Notes: generated by a model from the letters alone, not told the origin. 17,774 bases of DNA from Hamiltosporidium magnivora (GCA_004325065.1 PITI01000179.1:1-17774); one strand, 5' to 3'. Positions 1 through 11,152 are shown, counted from the first letter of the stretch. Made by a program: numbers and translations.

Positions 1-2345
1 AATATAAGATATTTTAACCAAAAGAGATGCATTTATATTTTATTCTCATATATCTATCATTTAGGCAAGTATATTTGGGTTTTGACGTAATCGATTAATA
101 TACAAAATCTATTTTGCTAAAAAGCCGAACCAAGAAATTGTACATAATACATACCTTTTAAATTTCTTAAATAATATATTAATGCCATTGTCATTTATTA
201 AGTCTATAAATTATAGGCTAATTATAATTTTTGCAATTTAAGAAAAAAGATTAGCAATATAATTTTGTGTTGTTTAAAAAATAGAAAAAGTTTACTCAAT
301 ATAAATATAAAAAATTTTATCTTTTAATGAAGTGTGATTTTATTAAATTTTGCAACTAAAAAGAAATTAGATAAATTGACTGGTAAGTAAAAGAAACCAA
401 CGAAAATAAATTCTTTAAATCTGAATAAATTACTAAATTACTTAAATAGCTAAGAAATGTCATAAAATATCACAAAAGACCATAATTTGCTATTATTTCG
501 ATTTCAATAAAAAAAAGTCCTTCTTCAAATTGAATGCAAAGCCAAATAATTCTAAATACGTCTTTTTACAAAAAAATTTTAAATACTAAAATAAAACAAA
601 CGGAATATCTGTTGCTTTAAAGCGAGTTCTGAAGTTTTAAAAACTGTAGACTCAAATTTTTTTCAGAACATAGAAGCAAAATATAATTGTAAAAATTGTA
701 TTTTAATCCTGCAACTGAATAAACCTTAAAGGTTAATATGTCTTTACAAAAATCTAGAAGTTTTTCAAACTTACCGCAATCTAGCTACAATTTATGCAGC
801 ATGATATTTTTAAGATATTAATATTTCCTAAAAAATATCATACTTTATTTTATTATTATAAATAAATGATACATGTATATTTGGCAATCAATCTAATATA
901 TCTAGTATTAATTTGTAAATTACAACACTTTCTAAAAAGTTATGGATTAGTGTAATACAATCAATCGAATATGTCAAATTTCTTTTTTAAAAATTTTAAA
1001 GTATATTTTATGAAGAATCGATAAAAATATAAATGCAATTATTCTAGATTGTGATTTATTTAATCCTGGCAACAATATTTATTTTACCATCGTAATACGA
1101 TAGATCGAAACTTTTGTTTTAAATCAATAAGACTAAAAACAAAAATTAAATCTAATGGCAAAACCAACGCGTACTTTTAAGTATAAGAATAAGCTAAATA
1201 ATATGATGTTATAGAAGATTTTAGTATTTTCGATCTTATTTAATAGTTATTATGTATTTTTGAGATATTGTTGACCATAAATCTTTTTGGTAATCAAAAG
1301 CATATGTAAAAAATGTAACATTTGATTTTTTTTAATATGATTTGCACTTCGTCAATAATCTTAAGCCGAGAATATCTGAATTTACATTGACAGACTTGGC
1401 GTGTACTATATTGATATACGCTTAATCCTTAGAATGACGAAGGTTATTTTGATTTAGAAACCAACCAACAAAAATTTTAAGAACAGTTTTGACTCAGCGG
1501 ATTTCATAATTATCTAGGATTTTATTTTTTCTGTATAGAAAAGAGGAAACGGATACCATGTTGGACAATTCATAAAGTAGACGTTCACTCTTTTTATTGT
1601 CATTAAATAAAGGGTTATATACTAGCAGAGAAATTTAAAAATTTTTTATTTAGCATCATAGCATTCATACTTCAAATTTTCATACAATGTTTACATTTCG
1701 ACAAATTATTTTCATTTTTGTTAATATTAGAAATATTTTCTCTACACTTGAGTTTATTTAATGATATATTATATGGTTCAAAGACAAAGATTTATTTTGA
1801 TAATGAATACCGATGATGGTTTTTTTATCGCATATTTATTTTAGATAAATCCGTGCGCTTACGAACAAAAATGATTATCAATGAATTTCCGTAAAGCTCA
1901 TACCTGCGTTGTAAAAAAATCTTTTGTAAATTCCTTTATATTATATCCAGCTGGTTTCAAATATCCTAGTTTATCTTTTTAACAAATATCATTTTGTTGA
2001 AACGCTGAAAATATATATATGATGATTTTGCAATATACTAAAGGTATACGTTAGTGCTACTTATATTTTACCGAAGATATGCATTTATTTTAGAATATAC
2101 AACAAATACATTTATGACGCCTCTATCATTGAAGGTTCTCTAAAAATACTTCATAAAGATAGTGTTTTTAAGGTTTAACCTTAAAAAAATTATAATGTTT
2201 TGACAAGTATCTAATTTGCTTGTAATCTTGAGATATGTTTCGGTAATCTATATATAAAGAAAAGCAAAAACATTTAAGTCATAAATAAACATAGTAATTC
2301 ATTATGTTGAAAAAATATTTAGTTATGATACATCATATGCATTTA
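1..2345. other. AT-rich stretch with no recognisable gene
   Basis: Every frame is broken by frequent stops. Slightly more G+C-rich patches occur near 1080-1180, 1340-1560 and 1840-1930. They carry short open frames of about 20 to 30 codons that I could not assign, for example one opening with ATG at 1154 and reading MAKPTRTFKYKNKLNN. The only structures seen are small palindromes. This could be eroded coding DNA or ordinary AT-rich spacer. Confidence 0.7.
2165..2187. repeat. 23-base perfect palindrome
   Basis: The arm TTTTTAAGGTT (2165-2175) and its exact reverse complement AACCTTAAAAA (2177-2187) flank one central base. A shorter relative, AACCTTAAAGGTT, lies near 722-734. As RNA the loop is too small to fold cleanly on one strand, and no G+C-rich stem is present. 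It may be a chance AT-rich palindrome or a protein-binding site. No function is claimed. Confidence 0.6.
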
Positions 2346-2510
2346 TCATCTGCACTCAGCCTTGCTCGAGCTTTGGACTTCCTCAGTAATACTACACGGG
2401 TTTTTTGTCATATAGGTTTGTTTACTCTTTCGGCTTTCGTAACATGGTAATTTTAATAGATGGGTTGTTAGCCCTGCACCAAATCTCAATATGGAAAAAT
2501 GATACTTCTT
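2346..2510 (-). pseudogene. Xer/phage-integrase-like tyrosine recombinase, C-terminal remnant
   Basis: Tyrosine recombinases such as XerC/XerD break and rejoin DNA through a tyrosine nucleophile. XerC/D resolve chromosome dimers at dif together with FtsK. This minus-strand frame is open from an ATG at 2543 to the stop at 2346 (65 codons). It reads LRFGAGLTTHLLK near residues 19-31, resembling the family box LRHxxATHLL. CYESRKSKQTYM follows at residues 34-45, resembling LGHxSxxTTxxYTH with exact internal spacing, so Tyr44 (bases 2412-2414) would be the nucleophile. The end, SKAECR, recalls the KAHPRA tail of Xer proteins. The two boxes are about ten residues closer than in intact enzymes, and both box histidines (after LR and in LGH) are replaced. 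It therefore looks like a decayed or chance fragment, not a working enzyme. Nothing upstream of 2510 could be matched to the N-terminal part. Confidence 0.35.
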
Positions 2511-3450
2511 ATATATCACAAAATATATTATAAAAAAATTCATGATGAAATATTACGAGATAAAAGAATTCTAACAGATTTGCTAAGATATTATGTGATG
2601 AATTTTTTTAAACAGCTATAGAAAGCTTACACGTGCATTCGCTTCCTACAAAATGATATACTATGCCCCGTGTGGCCATATCATGTCATTTTAACAGTAA
2701 AAGAAGTTAAAAAGCATTTTTCATCCTTGTAAAAAACAACAGAATTAAAAAAGCAAGATTTTAAGCGCATATTTAGCTTAGAGTGGTATGCTTTGAACAC
2801 TCACATATTTAAAAATATTCTACAGAACTCAATAAAATGTTTTGAAATTTTACAAAACCTAAAAAAACCCGAATAAAATGTGCATAAATACATATAAAAA
2901 ATGGGCAAAATAAAGTTAAAAAGGCATTAATAATTTTTAAATGTGTTTTTGTAATTTCTTAATTTGTCATAAGAAGCAAAAATATCAAGTAAAATATAGC
3001 ACTACTTAATACGAGTATATGAGGTGAATTTCGAATTTTGTTATATTCACATTATAAAAATTTTAATTATCATCATATTCTCTAAAAATAAACTAAAATC
3101 AGCGTCATTCCTGTATAGGTAATTTTTGCTTTAATATCACAAGTCATTTAATCTATCAGCATATGACTTTCTATACAAAAACAAATCTTTAAAATTCGCA
3201 AAAAAAAAAACTACATTGAATAAAGCCAAACAGTATCTACTATTCAAGCTTGGGAATATTTTATTATATATAAAATAACGTATACAAGCAAGATTCTCGG
3301 GAGCAATAAGTCTGAGGCGATTATAGACTTCAAAATCTTAGCAATATATCAAGCATAGTGCTAATAATATACAAAGGCTTTGCCAAGTATGTAAAAATCA
3401 GCAAAATTCGGTCGTAAAAATCAAATTGGGAGTCTTTACAACTAAAAATA

Positions 3451-3468
3451 AAACCGAAAGTTCGGTTT
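3451..3468. repeat. 8-bp perfect inverted repeat
   Basis: AAACCGAA (3451-3458) and TTCGGTTT (3461-3468) are exact reverse complements around a 2-base centre. It is one of the few hairpins here with G-C pairs in the stem. No T-run follows, so it does not look like an intrinsic terminator. Its function is unknown. Confidence 0.5.
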
Positions 3469-3789
3469 GCTCAAAGATAAAGTATTATAACATCTTATAT
3501 CAAAAAAATAGATCAAGAAATTTTTTATTCATTAAAATGGTAAATGAAAAGTCTTACTATAGATTCGGAAGCGGTTTAGTTATAAAAATATAGACGTACA
3601 AAATTGAACATGCTTATCACAAACGGATTCAATAAAAGAAAAATCTATTCATCTGTTATTTTTGAAATCTAAAAAAATTTGAATATATAACATCTTAAAT
3701 ATAATTTATTTTTTTACATAATAAATACAATGCAAAGACAGTAAATAATTTCACTTATAGAATATTTATAAACTAATTATTTCTTGGTG

Positions 3790-3828
3790 AATCGGAAAGT
3801 GAAGACGTTTTCTAAAAAACTTTCGATT
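3790..3828. repeat. Imperfect stem-loop
   Basis: AATCGGAAAGT (3790-3800) can pair with ACTTTCGATT (3819-3828) with one bulged G, leaving an 18-base loop. There is no T-tract on either side. It may be a relic of a terminator or a chance structure. Confidence 0.35.
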
Positions 3829-6238
3829 TCGCTTCAAAATTATCGTAAAGAGTATTGATATAATAGTATTCTTAGAATATAATTGTAGTAGTTTTTAAAT
3901 TCTTTGCGAAATCAAAAATCAACGAGCGAAATAATGTAAGATACATTAAGAAACTCAATTAATTTATACAATATACAATTTATTTTGCTCAAAATCTTAA
4001 AAAATCAGCTTTTTTTTTCCTTTTAATTAAATTTAAGTTGTTTTTCTCTATATTGATTTATAGATAAGTTTCTGCACTGGGTAATATTTTGTTGAAATGC
4101 ATAGAGATACATTATAGCTATAATTGAAAAAGCACAAGAGAAACTCAATAATTAATACAATTTGTTTATAATACAATATAAAGCTTTTGATTGATATATC
4201 AATGTATTAAATAGCAGTAATTTAAATGTTAGTATATTTATTATTCAGAATTAATGTATTATATAAATTTGATGTTATACAATAGAAATAACAAAAAAAT
4301 ATTTACGTGATCTTGTTGACTAAACGTTAAGAAATAGATGTGTAAAATTAAATTACGAAAGTGGAACTGTGTTCACTTTAATATAGATGGAAAGAATTCC
4401 AAAAATATTTAGTAGATTTTAACAACGAATAAAAACTACTTCTGTTTGATGCCTTTCAAAGCCAAATTATTTGCGAAAAACAGCTTAATATTTTTTTTTG
4501 TGACACCTATACCATATAGAAAGTGGAATTTATAAAGTATAATCATTACAATATGCTGATTTACATCTGTTGAACGATTCCTAAAGTTTATAATGTAGGA
4601 AAAACTTTCAATTTTAGAAAAGCTACAATCATAGATACAAAATTCTAAACTCGGTCGATACTGGCAAATAAATCATGAGTAGTAAACAAATTGCAATATT
4701 TAGCCGGTTCTTATTTTTTAAGATAATTGTAAGAATAATTCCTTAACGCATTTTTAGCAATAAGTTTCCGTTATAATGTTAATCGAATCTTAGTATTTGT
4801 TCTAAAAGTTGTTTTTTAGAATCTCTAATTGAACTATTAATAAAATAGAAATTTACATATATTCAGTAAAAAAAAGTTTAATTTTTTCTACGATAATAGA
4901 ATTTATTATTAAACAAAAATTGACTCGTTTTTGCTTAAAAATCATAAAAGCGCAACAATACTTAATATATACTTGATAAAATGAAAAGTTTCATTTAAAC
5001 ATTTTATATATGAGCAATTTAAAACCTTAAAAAAAACAAAATAAACATTATATTTAGCTTGCAAAAAAACCCCAGAAAGAATTGACCAGCAATTTTTATA
5101 ATATTTGAAATCCTATAAGTTATTTGCTATATTTTGATCTGGATTTGAGATAATGAAGATATTATGAAACCATCATTCTTACTAAATATTATAGGAAAAC
5201 TAGAAAATACTGCACACAAATTTATAATAGATCCTTGATTATTTTGAGATTTTACGGAAATCACAATGTCAATTCATAGGACTTTACATGTTCTAAATAT
5301 AAGATTAAATTCCTATAATATTTTATATACAGCTTTGATTTTTCTTTGGAGACTCTGCGTAATCTTAAAAAAAGAAATTACCGCACTTTGTGTAATTTTT
5401 GTATTAATGACAATGAATATCAAATAAAATAAAATATGTTTTTGATGTTATTCATTTGAGAATATACTATTTTTTTATAAAATGTAACCTTTTTTTATGA
5501 GATTTATTTAATGTAAATTAAGCTTATTTGTAATTTGAATCATAAGTATAAAATGTTCTTTGGAAAAAATTTACAAAATGTGGTTGATCTATCATAAGAG
5601 TTTACGATTAAATATATTGATATCCTTTTTTCGTACGTTAAGAAACTGTTTCCAATATTATTTATTATATTATTTTCGAAATATTTAATCCATGCTCATT
5701 GTGCTGGTGTTCAAACGATTCTGAAGCAGAAAATCGCAACAAAGGATATCTGCTAAGTAATATATATTCAATTAATATTTGTTTATTATTCTGTATTCAT
5801 TGGTACTAAACTTTGCAGTATCACTTTTTGTGATTAAACATTTTTGTCTTGTGCAAAACTAAATGCTAATTAACGCGTTCTTAAATTTTCCAGTTTCCTC
5901 TCAATTATATTTTTTGTAAGTCTGGCTATTCAAATGCCCGTTAAAACATTTTTTAGGTGTAGTTTTAGTGTTTCAATGCGAATATATTTAATTTACTTTT
6001 ATATTAACCCGAGCTAAACTTTACACTATCTCTTACTTTGCAATTGTATTTCATGTTATAACCTATAATGAAACAGAAAAAACCATTTCAATCGAAGCTT
6101 TTAATTATTCAAGCCCGTTCCTCATGTTAAGAGCTTGATTGCTAAAACGTTGCATCTATTTTTTTATAGCCATTTTAATTGCAAAATATCACATCTTTTT
6201 TTAAAACGGTGTCAAATTCTATATTTGTTTTAACAAAA

Positions 6239-7110
6239 TTAACGCAATTTCGAATTAAAACAAATAACTGCTACCTCACCAGACATCATTGGCCCCACGA
6301 TACCTAAATCTCGTAGCCTTTCATTTAGAAAATAAGTAGGACTCAATTAATGAGCGAGAACGTTACCCGGAGTTTTTTAATGCCTATTAAAAGGAGTGCA
6401 TGAAAGACCAACACACACTCTTGGTTCCCCCAGACTATGGTGTATATTCATCTAATCCATCTTGTCTCAACGTCATAAACTTCTAGCTAAGAAATATTTT
6501 TGAAACTTACAAAGGATCCACTTAGATATGTAGTGTAATACAGACTGGTATAACCTGCCTCCTAGCTTTCTCGGATTTTTTTTATAGTTTCATATCTCTG
6601 AGGTGCTAAGTCCTTCAGCTCAAGTAATCAAAGCTAGATTTCAGTGCTTCACCTGTTTAATATTTCCAATTTCAGCCGCGGTCTCTGATCGAATTACACA
6701 GAAACTACAAATTAAGCCTAAAAAGGTTTAGCTTTTTCATAGAACTTCTCGTCTTTATACAAATTCTATATAAATTTTAGAAGGTTAGTAGTTTTTTATT
6801 TATAAAAAAACCCAAAAATTATTTTCACACCAATTTCACATACACACTGCCAAGCAGATAGTTTTTTAAAATGTTATTTCCGATCCACCATTTCTTAAAA
6901 AGGAAAATGTAGTCAAATTTAAATTTCAAACGTTAAGAATACTTACCTAAAACAAACTAGATATATCTATCATTATCAAAGCAAATTATTTATCGGGTCA
7001 AAAAATCTTTGACTCTAGCTTCGTAAAATCTTGTACTAATATGACCACATTTATCTAGTGTATTCCAAAACTTCATTTTTTTGCGCTCATATATGCACTG
7101 ATTTTCGATT
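6239..7110 (-). pseudogene. ftsK: FtsK/SpoIIIE DNA translocase motor remnant, copy A
   Basis: FtsK is the membrane-anchored hexameric ATPase that pumps chromosomal DNA through the division septum and activates XerCD at dif. Read on the minus strand, frameshifted but in the right order, the segment shows the following. A Walker-A-like AAATGTGGTCATATTAGTAC lies within 7030-7066 (compare KSVxINT). TTGGCAGTG at 6847-6855 recalls ALxWAV. A stretch recalling NIxNYN is at 6784-6799, and a Walker-B IDExADL relic at 6608-6629. At 6552-6596, DIExYIxKLAEKARxAG is almost legible. Relics of the RISF, LDxxGAE and RVHG motifs follow. The end reads LNERLRDLGIVGPM (about 6284-6328), close to the FtsK-gamma winged-helix consensus, and stops at TAA (6239-6241). 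About 840 bases separate the Walker-A relic from the stop, against about 1,000 in intact ftsK. The many frameshifts and stops mean it cannot be functional. The N-terminal membrane region was not found. The family match is by eye, from memory. Confidence 0.55.
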
Positions 7111-8939
7111 TTTTTAGATTTCTTTTTTAATAAATATATCGGAGACATTGGCTTTTTAGAATCTAAAAATACTATGGATACATGCTAACTAGCAAATAAT
7201 AACGAAGACTTTTTATGAATAAAAGAACATCTATAGATATTTCTGGATAAACACGTATTTTAGATAAATTTCATTACTGTATAAATTATCTTTGGTTATT
7301 CGTTGTTGATAGGATAAAAAATATAAACTAAGTATAAACGTTTCAAAAGTCCTTACAAAAAAATGTAAACATTCATGTATTGAATATTAAGTATATTTCG
7401 AAAATATTCATACAAAACAATTAAAAGATTACAGTTACAACGTCAAAAACACTTATTGATGAAATAATACAGTAAAAAAAATCAAATATAATATTGTATG
7501 AAATTATTTAAACAAACAAGATTCATGAAGCTCGCAAATATTTATTTATTTTAAAAATTTAGATAGAAAATGTAATTTTCTATTTTTTTAATTATATTAT
7601 GTATTTTTAGCTTTTACATCGATTTAAACCAAATATTTCATAATAAAAATTAAATTAGACTGTTGGATGTTTCTGTTGATCAAAAAAATATTTGTTTTAA
7701 CTATATAATATGTTATGTATGTAATTCACTTACCATTTTTTTTAAACTACATTGTTTAAAACACAAATCGTACAAAATTGCGGAATGAATAAGCAGATCA
7801 GTTGGAATCTATAGCATATTAGTTAAGGATTTTTTCGTTTTTGATGTGTAACTTATAATTTTGATATCAAAACATGCATTATATGCAAAAAAATTTATTT
7901 AAAAATACTCTATGAAATACCAAAGAAGTGTTTTTTAGGTTAATAAGATCAAATTAAAATTGTATTTAGTAAATTTTAATTTTGACACATCTTTGGATTA
8001 TTTTATGCTTTTCAAACAATATTTTGTACTATTTTACGAGGTTATTTAATACAGACAATATAATTTTAAAATTTGATTAAAAGTGGCACCATTTATTTCA
8101 TATTCTTGAGAAAAATGTATAAGTATATTTGATAAAAGGTTTACATATGGTCTTTTTTAAAAAAATCAGAACACTTAAAAATTAGCAGAGATATTATTCA
8201 AGTGATAAAATAATAAAGAACCGATGAATTTCGATATTTGAGTGTATAAAATATGATCAAAGAATTTTTTTACCATAAAAAGTTGCAAAATTTTATAATT
8301 AAAAGCATTTCTGCAATAAAACTTATAATTTATTTGTTCTGGATAGATGTAAAAAACGTCCTATTGCCTAAGGCCACTAAAAAACCTAACTTTTGAAAAA
8401 AACGATCTGCCGATGATATTATTTTGTTAATTACTTTCATGACCAAGCATTTGCATAGCATAAGAAAAAAAAAATAACAATACTTTTTTTACGTTCTATA
8501 TTGTTATCGTAATTTCATAAAAATTAAAAATTTTATGTTTAATCAAAAGTTTTAACTTGAAATAGTGCGCAAAAAAACATTTTTTTTTCAGGTTTAGTAG
8601 TAATAATTATATTGATTTAGATTGTATAAAACCAAACACCACATTTGATGCATTTTAATGTACATTGTTATGATATCCTGGATGAAATGTTTAGATTATT
8701 TTTACTTAGCCGAATTCGTATGTGGAATAGCTAAATAAAAACAATTTTGAAGATTCAGAAAGCGTGGCTTTTTTATTGCAAAACAACGATTAACTTTATT
8801 CAAAAATATTGTATATTTTTAGTAAATAATATTTGAATTGGTTATGAATTACACGATTTGGTTGTCTAAAGAAATTTGAAATATAGGCATGTGTTTCAAA
8901 AGAAAAAGAATTGCATATTAAAATATTATTCTACAGAAA
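7111..8939. other. AT-rich region between ftsK-like segments; nothing recognised
   Basis: No frame longer than a few dozen codons and no recognisable motif is present. If copies A and B were once full-length minus-strand genes, this interval would hold the N-terminal membrane and linker part of A and the C-terminal end of B. I could not recover either. Long A and T runs dominate, with little strand asymmetry. Confidence 0.6.
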
Positions 8940-9600
8940 TTTACAAAAAAAAATTTATTGTGAAGCCATAAGGCTCGTATGATGATAATTATATGCTTCG
9001 GCTTTCATAATTCTAAAAATGCAATTATATATACAATATAAATTAAATTTGGAAAATGTTATTTAAAATACAAAATCTGGCTGTAAACAAAAGTTCATTT
9101 GCATTACCTTCTAAATCGGTTATATTCAAAAAAAATGTAATTTTCTTTAATTTTTGTGTTAACCACACTCGGTTTCCATTGCTATTCATATCAAAACATA
9201 TATATTCCATTCTTGTTTACTCGCTCAGTGTCAAGAATAAAAAAATAAAAGTTTACATTTTTTTCTTTTCATCTGTTGTAATTCAAGAAATTATAAACAT
9301 TTCAGATGATTTAGTGTTTAGTGCCTCTCGAAACAAACACTACAAGGATCTTCACATAAATTGTACGCACTCATTGCCAAGCAGATAAATTATAATGCGG
9401 ATATCCTCCCTCTGCTTTATAATTTTTTTAAATAATGCTTATTCGGATATAAAAAATTTGATTCTTCGGGTTATAGTGTAATCATCTATACACATACCTT
9501 TTAAAACAATATGATACTAGTCAGTCGATTTTTTATAAAGAAAAATTCGTCAATCATATAGGTTAGGTAAATCAAGGTAACGGTTTTGTTTCAATACTTC
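8940..9600 (-). pseudogene. FtsK/SpoIIIE-like motor remnant, copy B
   Basis: This decayed minus-strand segment resembles copies A and C. It shares the exact 13-mer TGCCAAGCAGATA with copy A (9375-9387 against 6848-6860), which in A falls in the ALxWAV region. In minus-strand order I can trace a KSxxxxTIIL-like Walker-A relic (9507-9531) and a DPK-like patch reading NPKNQIFYI (about 9448-9471). An IPHLL-like ATAAGCATTATTTA (9430-9443) follows, then the WAV region. Next come YIxxIDExA and ENYI relics near 9130-9200, an NFP relic (9047-9060) and a GAE-like GCCGAA (8997-9002). The plus-strand open frame at 9056-9388 is antisense to this and is treated as a shadow. No single frame stays open, so it is a pseudogene. 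The C-terminal gamma domain was not located. Confidence 0.42.
9222..9394. repeat. Diverged direct repeat, left copy
   Basis: Three short anchors recur in the same order about 407 bases to the right. TCAGTGTC (9225) matches TCGGTGTC (9631). ATCTGTTGT (9271) matches ATCTGTTGT (9678). TGCCAAGCAGATA (9375) matches TGACAATAAGATA (9783). The offsets are 406, 407 and 408, so spacing is preserved to within two bases. This is an old duplication of about 170 bases or more, coinciding with the ftsK-like copies B and C. Confidence 0.65.
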
Positions 9601-10060
9601 GTAATTAATATTCTATTTCTCTTTTATCTTTCGGTGTCGAAGATGAAAAACTAGAAAATTTCAATCTGCTTCTTTTAATCTGTTGTTACTCTGGATTATA
9701 AGGGATTGGCCTAAAGGTTTAATGTGGTTTATATCCTACCGAAATTTCAACAATGCCTTACTCATCAATTTCACACAATCATTGACAATAAGATAGTTTT
9801 TAAAGTGGTTTTTCCTTCTACCCTCGTTTTAATACATACTGAATTTAAAACGTTTCCCATCAAACAACCCATTCTGTATACAAATTTAAATTGTTTCGAT
9901 CTTTCGCATTATAGATCTAATGATGACACAAATTATCTAATAGCTCATATTTAGCGCCCTCTGAGATTATAATACATATTATTATCATATAAAAGCCCAG
10001 TAATACCCATTTATTAATCGAATTTTAATATGTATTAAGTTTTTTGATCAATAAGTCGTT
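9600..10060 (-). pseudogene. FtsK/SpoIIIE-like motor remnant, copy C (truncated)
   Basis: This is a third minus-strand relic of the same motor region, immediately upstream of copy B in transcription order. Traceable pieces are an AKYEL patch followed by a TAATTTGTGTCATCATTA stretch recalling YNGIPHLL (9918-9935). A VTExK-like patch (9800-9830) and GAAATTGATGAG recalling EMDER (about 9761-9772) follow. TTTCGGTAGGATATAAAC (about 9727-9744) recalls FGVRDIxxxN with an in-frame TAG. The segment then runs into copy B with no clear second half of the motor, so it is probably a partial duplication. The plus-strand frame at 9724-9954 (76 codons) lies antisense to these motifs and is treated as a shadow. 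The right boundary is uncertain because no convincing Walker A was found near 10030-10060. Confidence 0.4.
9629..9800. repeat. Diverged direct repeat, right copy
   Basis: This is the partner of the repeat at 9222-9394, with collinear anchors at 9631, 9678 and 9783. AGATAGTTTTTAAA at 9791-9804 also matches copy A at 6855-6869, where one extra T is present. All three minus-strand ftsK-like segments are therefore linked by direct nucleotide similarity, independent of the protein interpretation. Confidence 0.6.
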
Positions 10061-11152
10061 GAATTCGAACAAGTTTCGATTGTAAAACTTTTAGTTTTTC
10101 AGAAACTAACCAGTACGATGTTTTGACCTATGACAACAATTCGATGTCAATCTTTCAGGTTGCTAACAAATCTTTGAAATTTTATATTTAGCGCAAAGAA
10201 AAAATTAGGCTTAATTTTAGACATTTAAATTGGTGCTTAGAGTATAAAGGCATGTTTTGTAAATACGATTATCATTTAAAAATAGGCAAAGATCTTTGCT
10301 AAATATATATGGTAGGATAAATATTATTGTTAAGAGATGGCTAACCTAATTAAAATCTTTCTAGTATGCACTGAGTTGTAAAATTAATGTAAAAATCATT
10401 GTTTCTATTATAGGAATATAAACTAAAAAAGATAATAGACTAATCTCATATTGTCCGAGGAATATTATTTAAAAGAAAAAAGTGGAAAAGCAAACTTGTT
10501 TCCTCGACATTAAGAGGTAAAATGAAAGGAAATAAGCATGTTAATAAGTTTCCGGGTATTATACAATCCTTTAGAGCGCGCTTTATTCAAATCATTATAA
10601 CCTAATTTATCAGACTAGGGTTAAAATATACTAAACGCTAATAAAAATACAAAGAATATTTTGTAAAAGGGTTGCATTGAAGTTCATATAAACATATTTG
10701 GCAAAAAAAGGATTTGAATTGGTCTCTTATTTGAAAATATTTTTTCTGGTTTGCCTCCTTTTTAAGCAGTAAATACAAAGAAGTGCGGAAATATTGCAGC
10801 ATGTAAAAAATTCCCATTTCATATAGGCTTTTTATATAATTCTTAGCTTTTAATCACAGCGGCAGACTGCTAGAATTTAAATTTTGCACAACCGGCATCA
10901 ACTAAGAGTACAATTTAAGAATGGAGATCAATATGGGAAAACTCTTACAAATAATACGTCAAATTAATGAATTGTTCCTTTCATGTAAAAAAGAATAGTA
11001 TAGAAAAGCTACAGAAATCAAATAATATTTTTTTAAAGAATATAACCAAACTTTTAAGAGTAAAAAGCCGATTTACTGTAACTATACACATGGGGTTTGT
11101 TTAAAGAAATTAAGTCATTAGCACTATTCACTTAACTAAAATACGAATGTAA
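10061..11152. other. AT-rich region, short frames only
   Basis: No gene is recognised. Two short ATG-initiated frames look mildly protein-like. The first, at 10522-10605 plus, is 27 codons, begins MKGNKHVNKFPGIIQ and has AGAGG a few bases before the start. The second, at 10921-10998 plus, is 25 codons and begins MEINMGKLLQIIRQ. Both are short enough to arise by chance, and neither matches a family I know. Confidence 0.5.

Larger units (their letters stand above)
2544..6238. other. Long AT-rich region without recognisable genes
   Basis: I see no open frame of gene length, and no RNA gene or insertion sequence. Minor G+C-richer patches occur at 3290-3480 and 5690-6200. The second is C-rich on the plus strand, like the ftsK-like segment just above it, so it may contain minus-strand coding remnants that follow the ftsK-like segment. 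Its best fragment, around 5900, reads TGKFKNAL on the minus strand and was not assignable. Small inverted repeats are listed separately. Confidence 0.6.

Noticed and set aside
2130..2225. Minus-strand TTAGATAC, AAGGTTAAAC and GAGAACCTT recall ordered 16S rRNA motifs.
   Set aside because: Spacings are less than half those of 16S rRNA, and the middle match is part of an AT-rich palindrome. No further conserved 16S block was found on either side.
2340..2390. Minus-strand GAGGAAGTCC, GCTC and GTGCAG resemble the 5' conserved region of RNase P RNA.
   Set aside because: No matching 3' conserved region (ACAGAxCCGGCTTA type) occurs within about 350 bases downstream and no P4 pairing partner was found. 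The same bases fit the end of the recombinase-like frame.
6350..6400. Plus-strand GTTACCCGGAGTTTTTTAAT resembles the 16S rRNA 530-570 region.
   Set aside because: The preceding GTGCCAGCxGCCGCGG block is absent, and the region reads better on the minus strand as the ftsK-like remnant.
8961..9007. Inverted repeat TGAAGCC / GGCTTTCA as a possible tRNA or terminator.
   Set aside because: The arms do not pair perfectly, no cloverleaf or T-run fits, and the bases fall inside ftsK-like copy B.
9056..9388. 110-codon plus-strand open frame.
   Set aside because: It lies antisense to ftsK-like copy B, has no ribosome-binding site and matches no family. It also overlaps the duplicated block, whose other copy does not keep the frame.
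9724..9954. 76-codon plus-strand open frame.
   Set aside because: It is antisense to ftsK-like copy C and has no supporting start signal or family resemblance.
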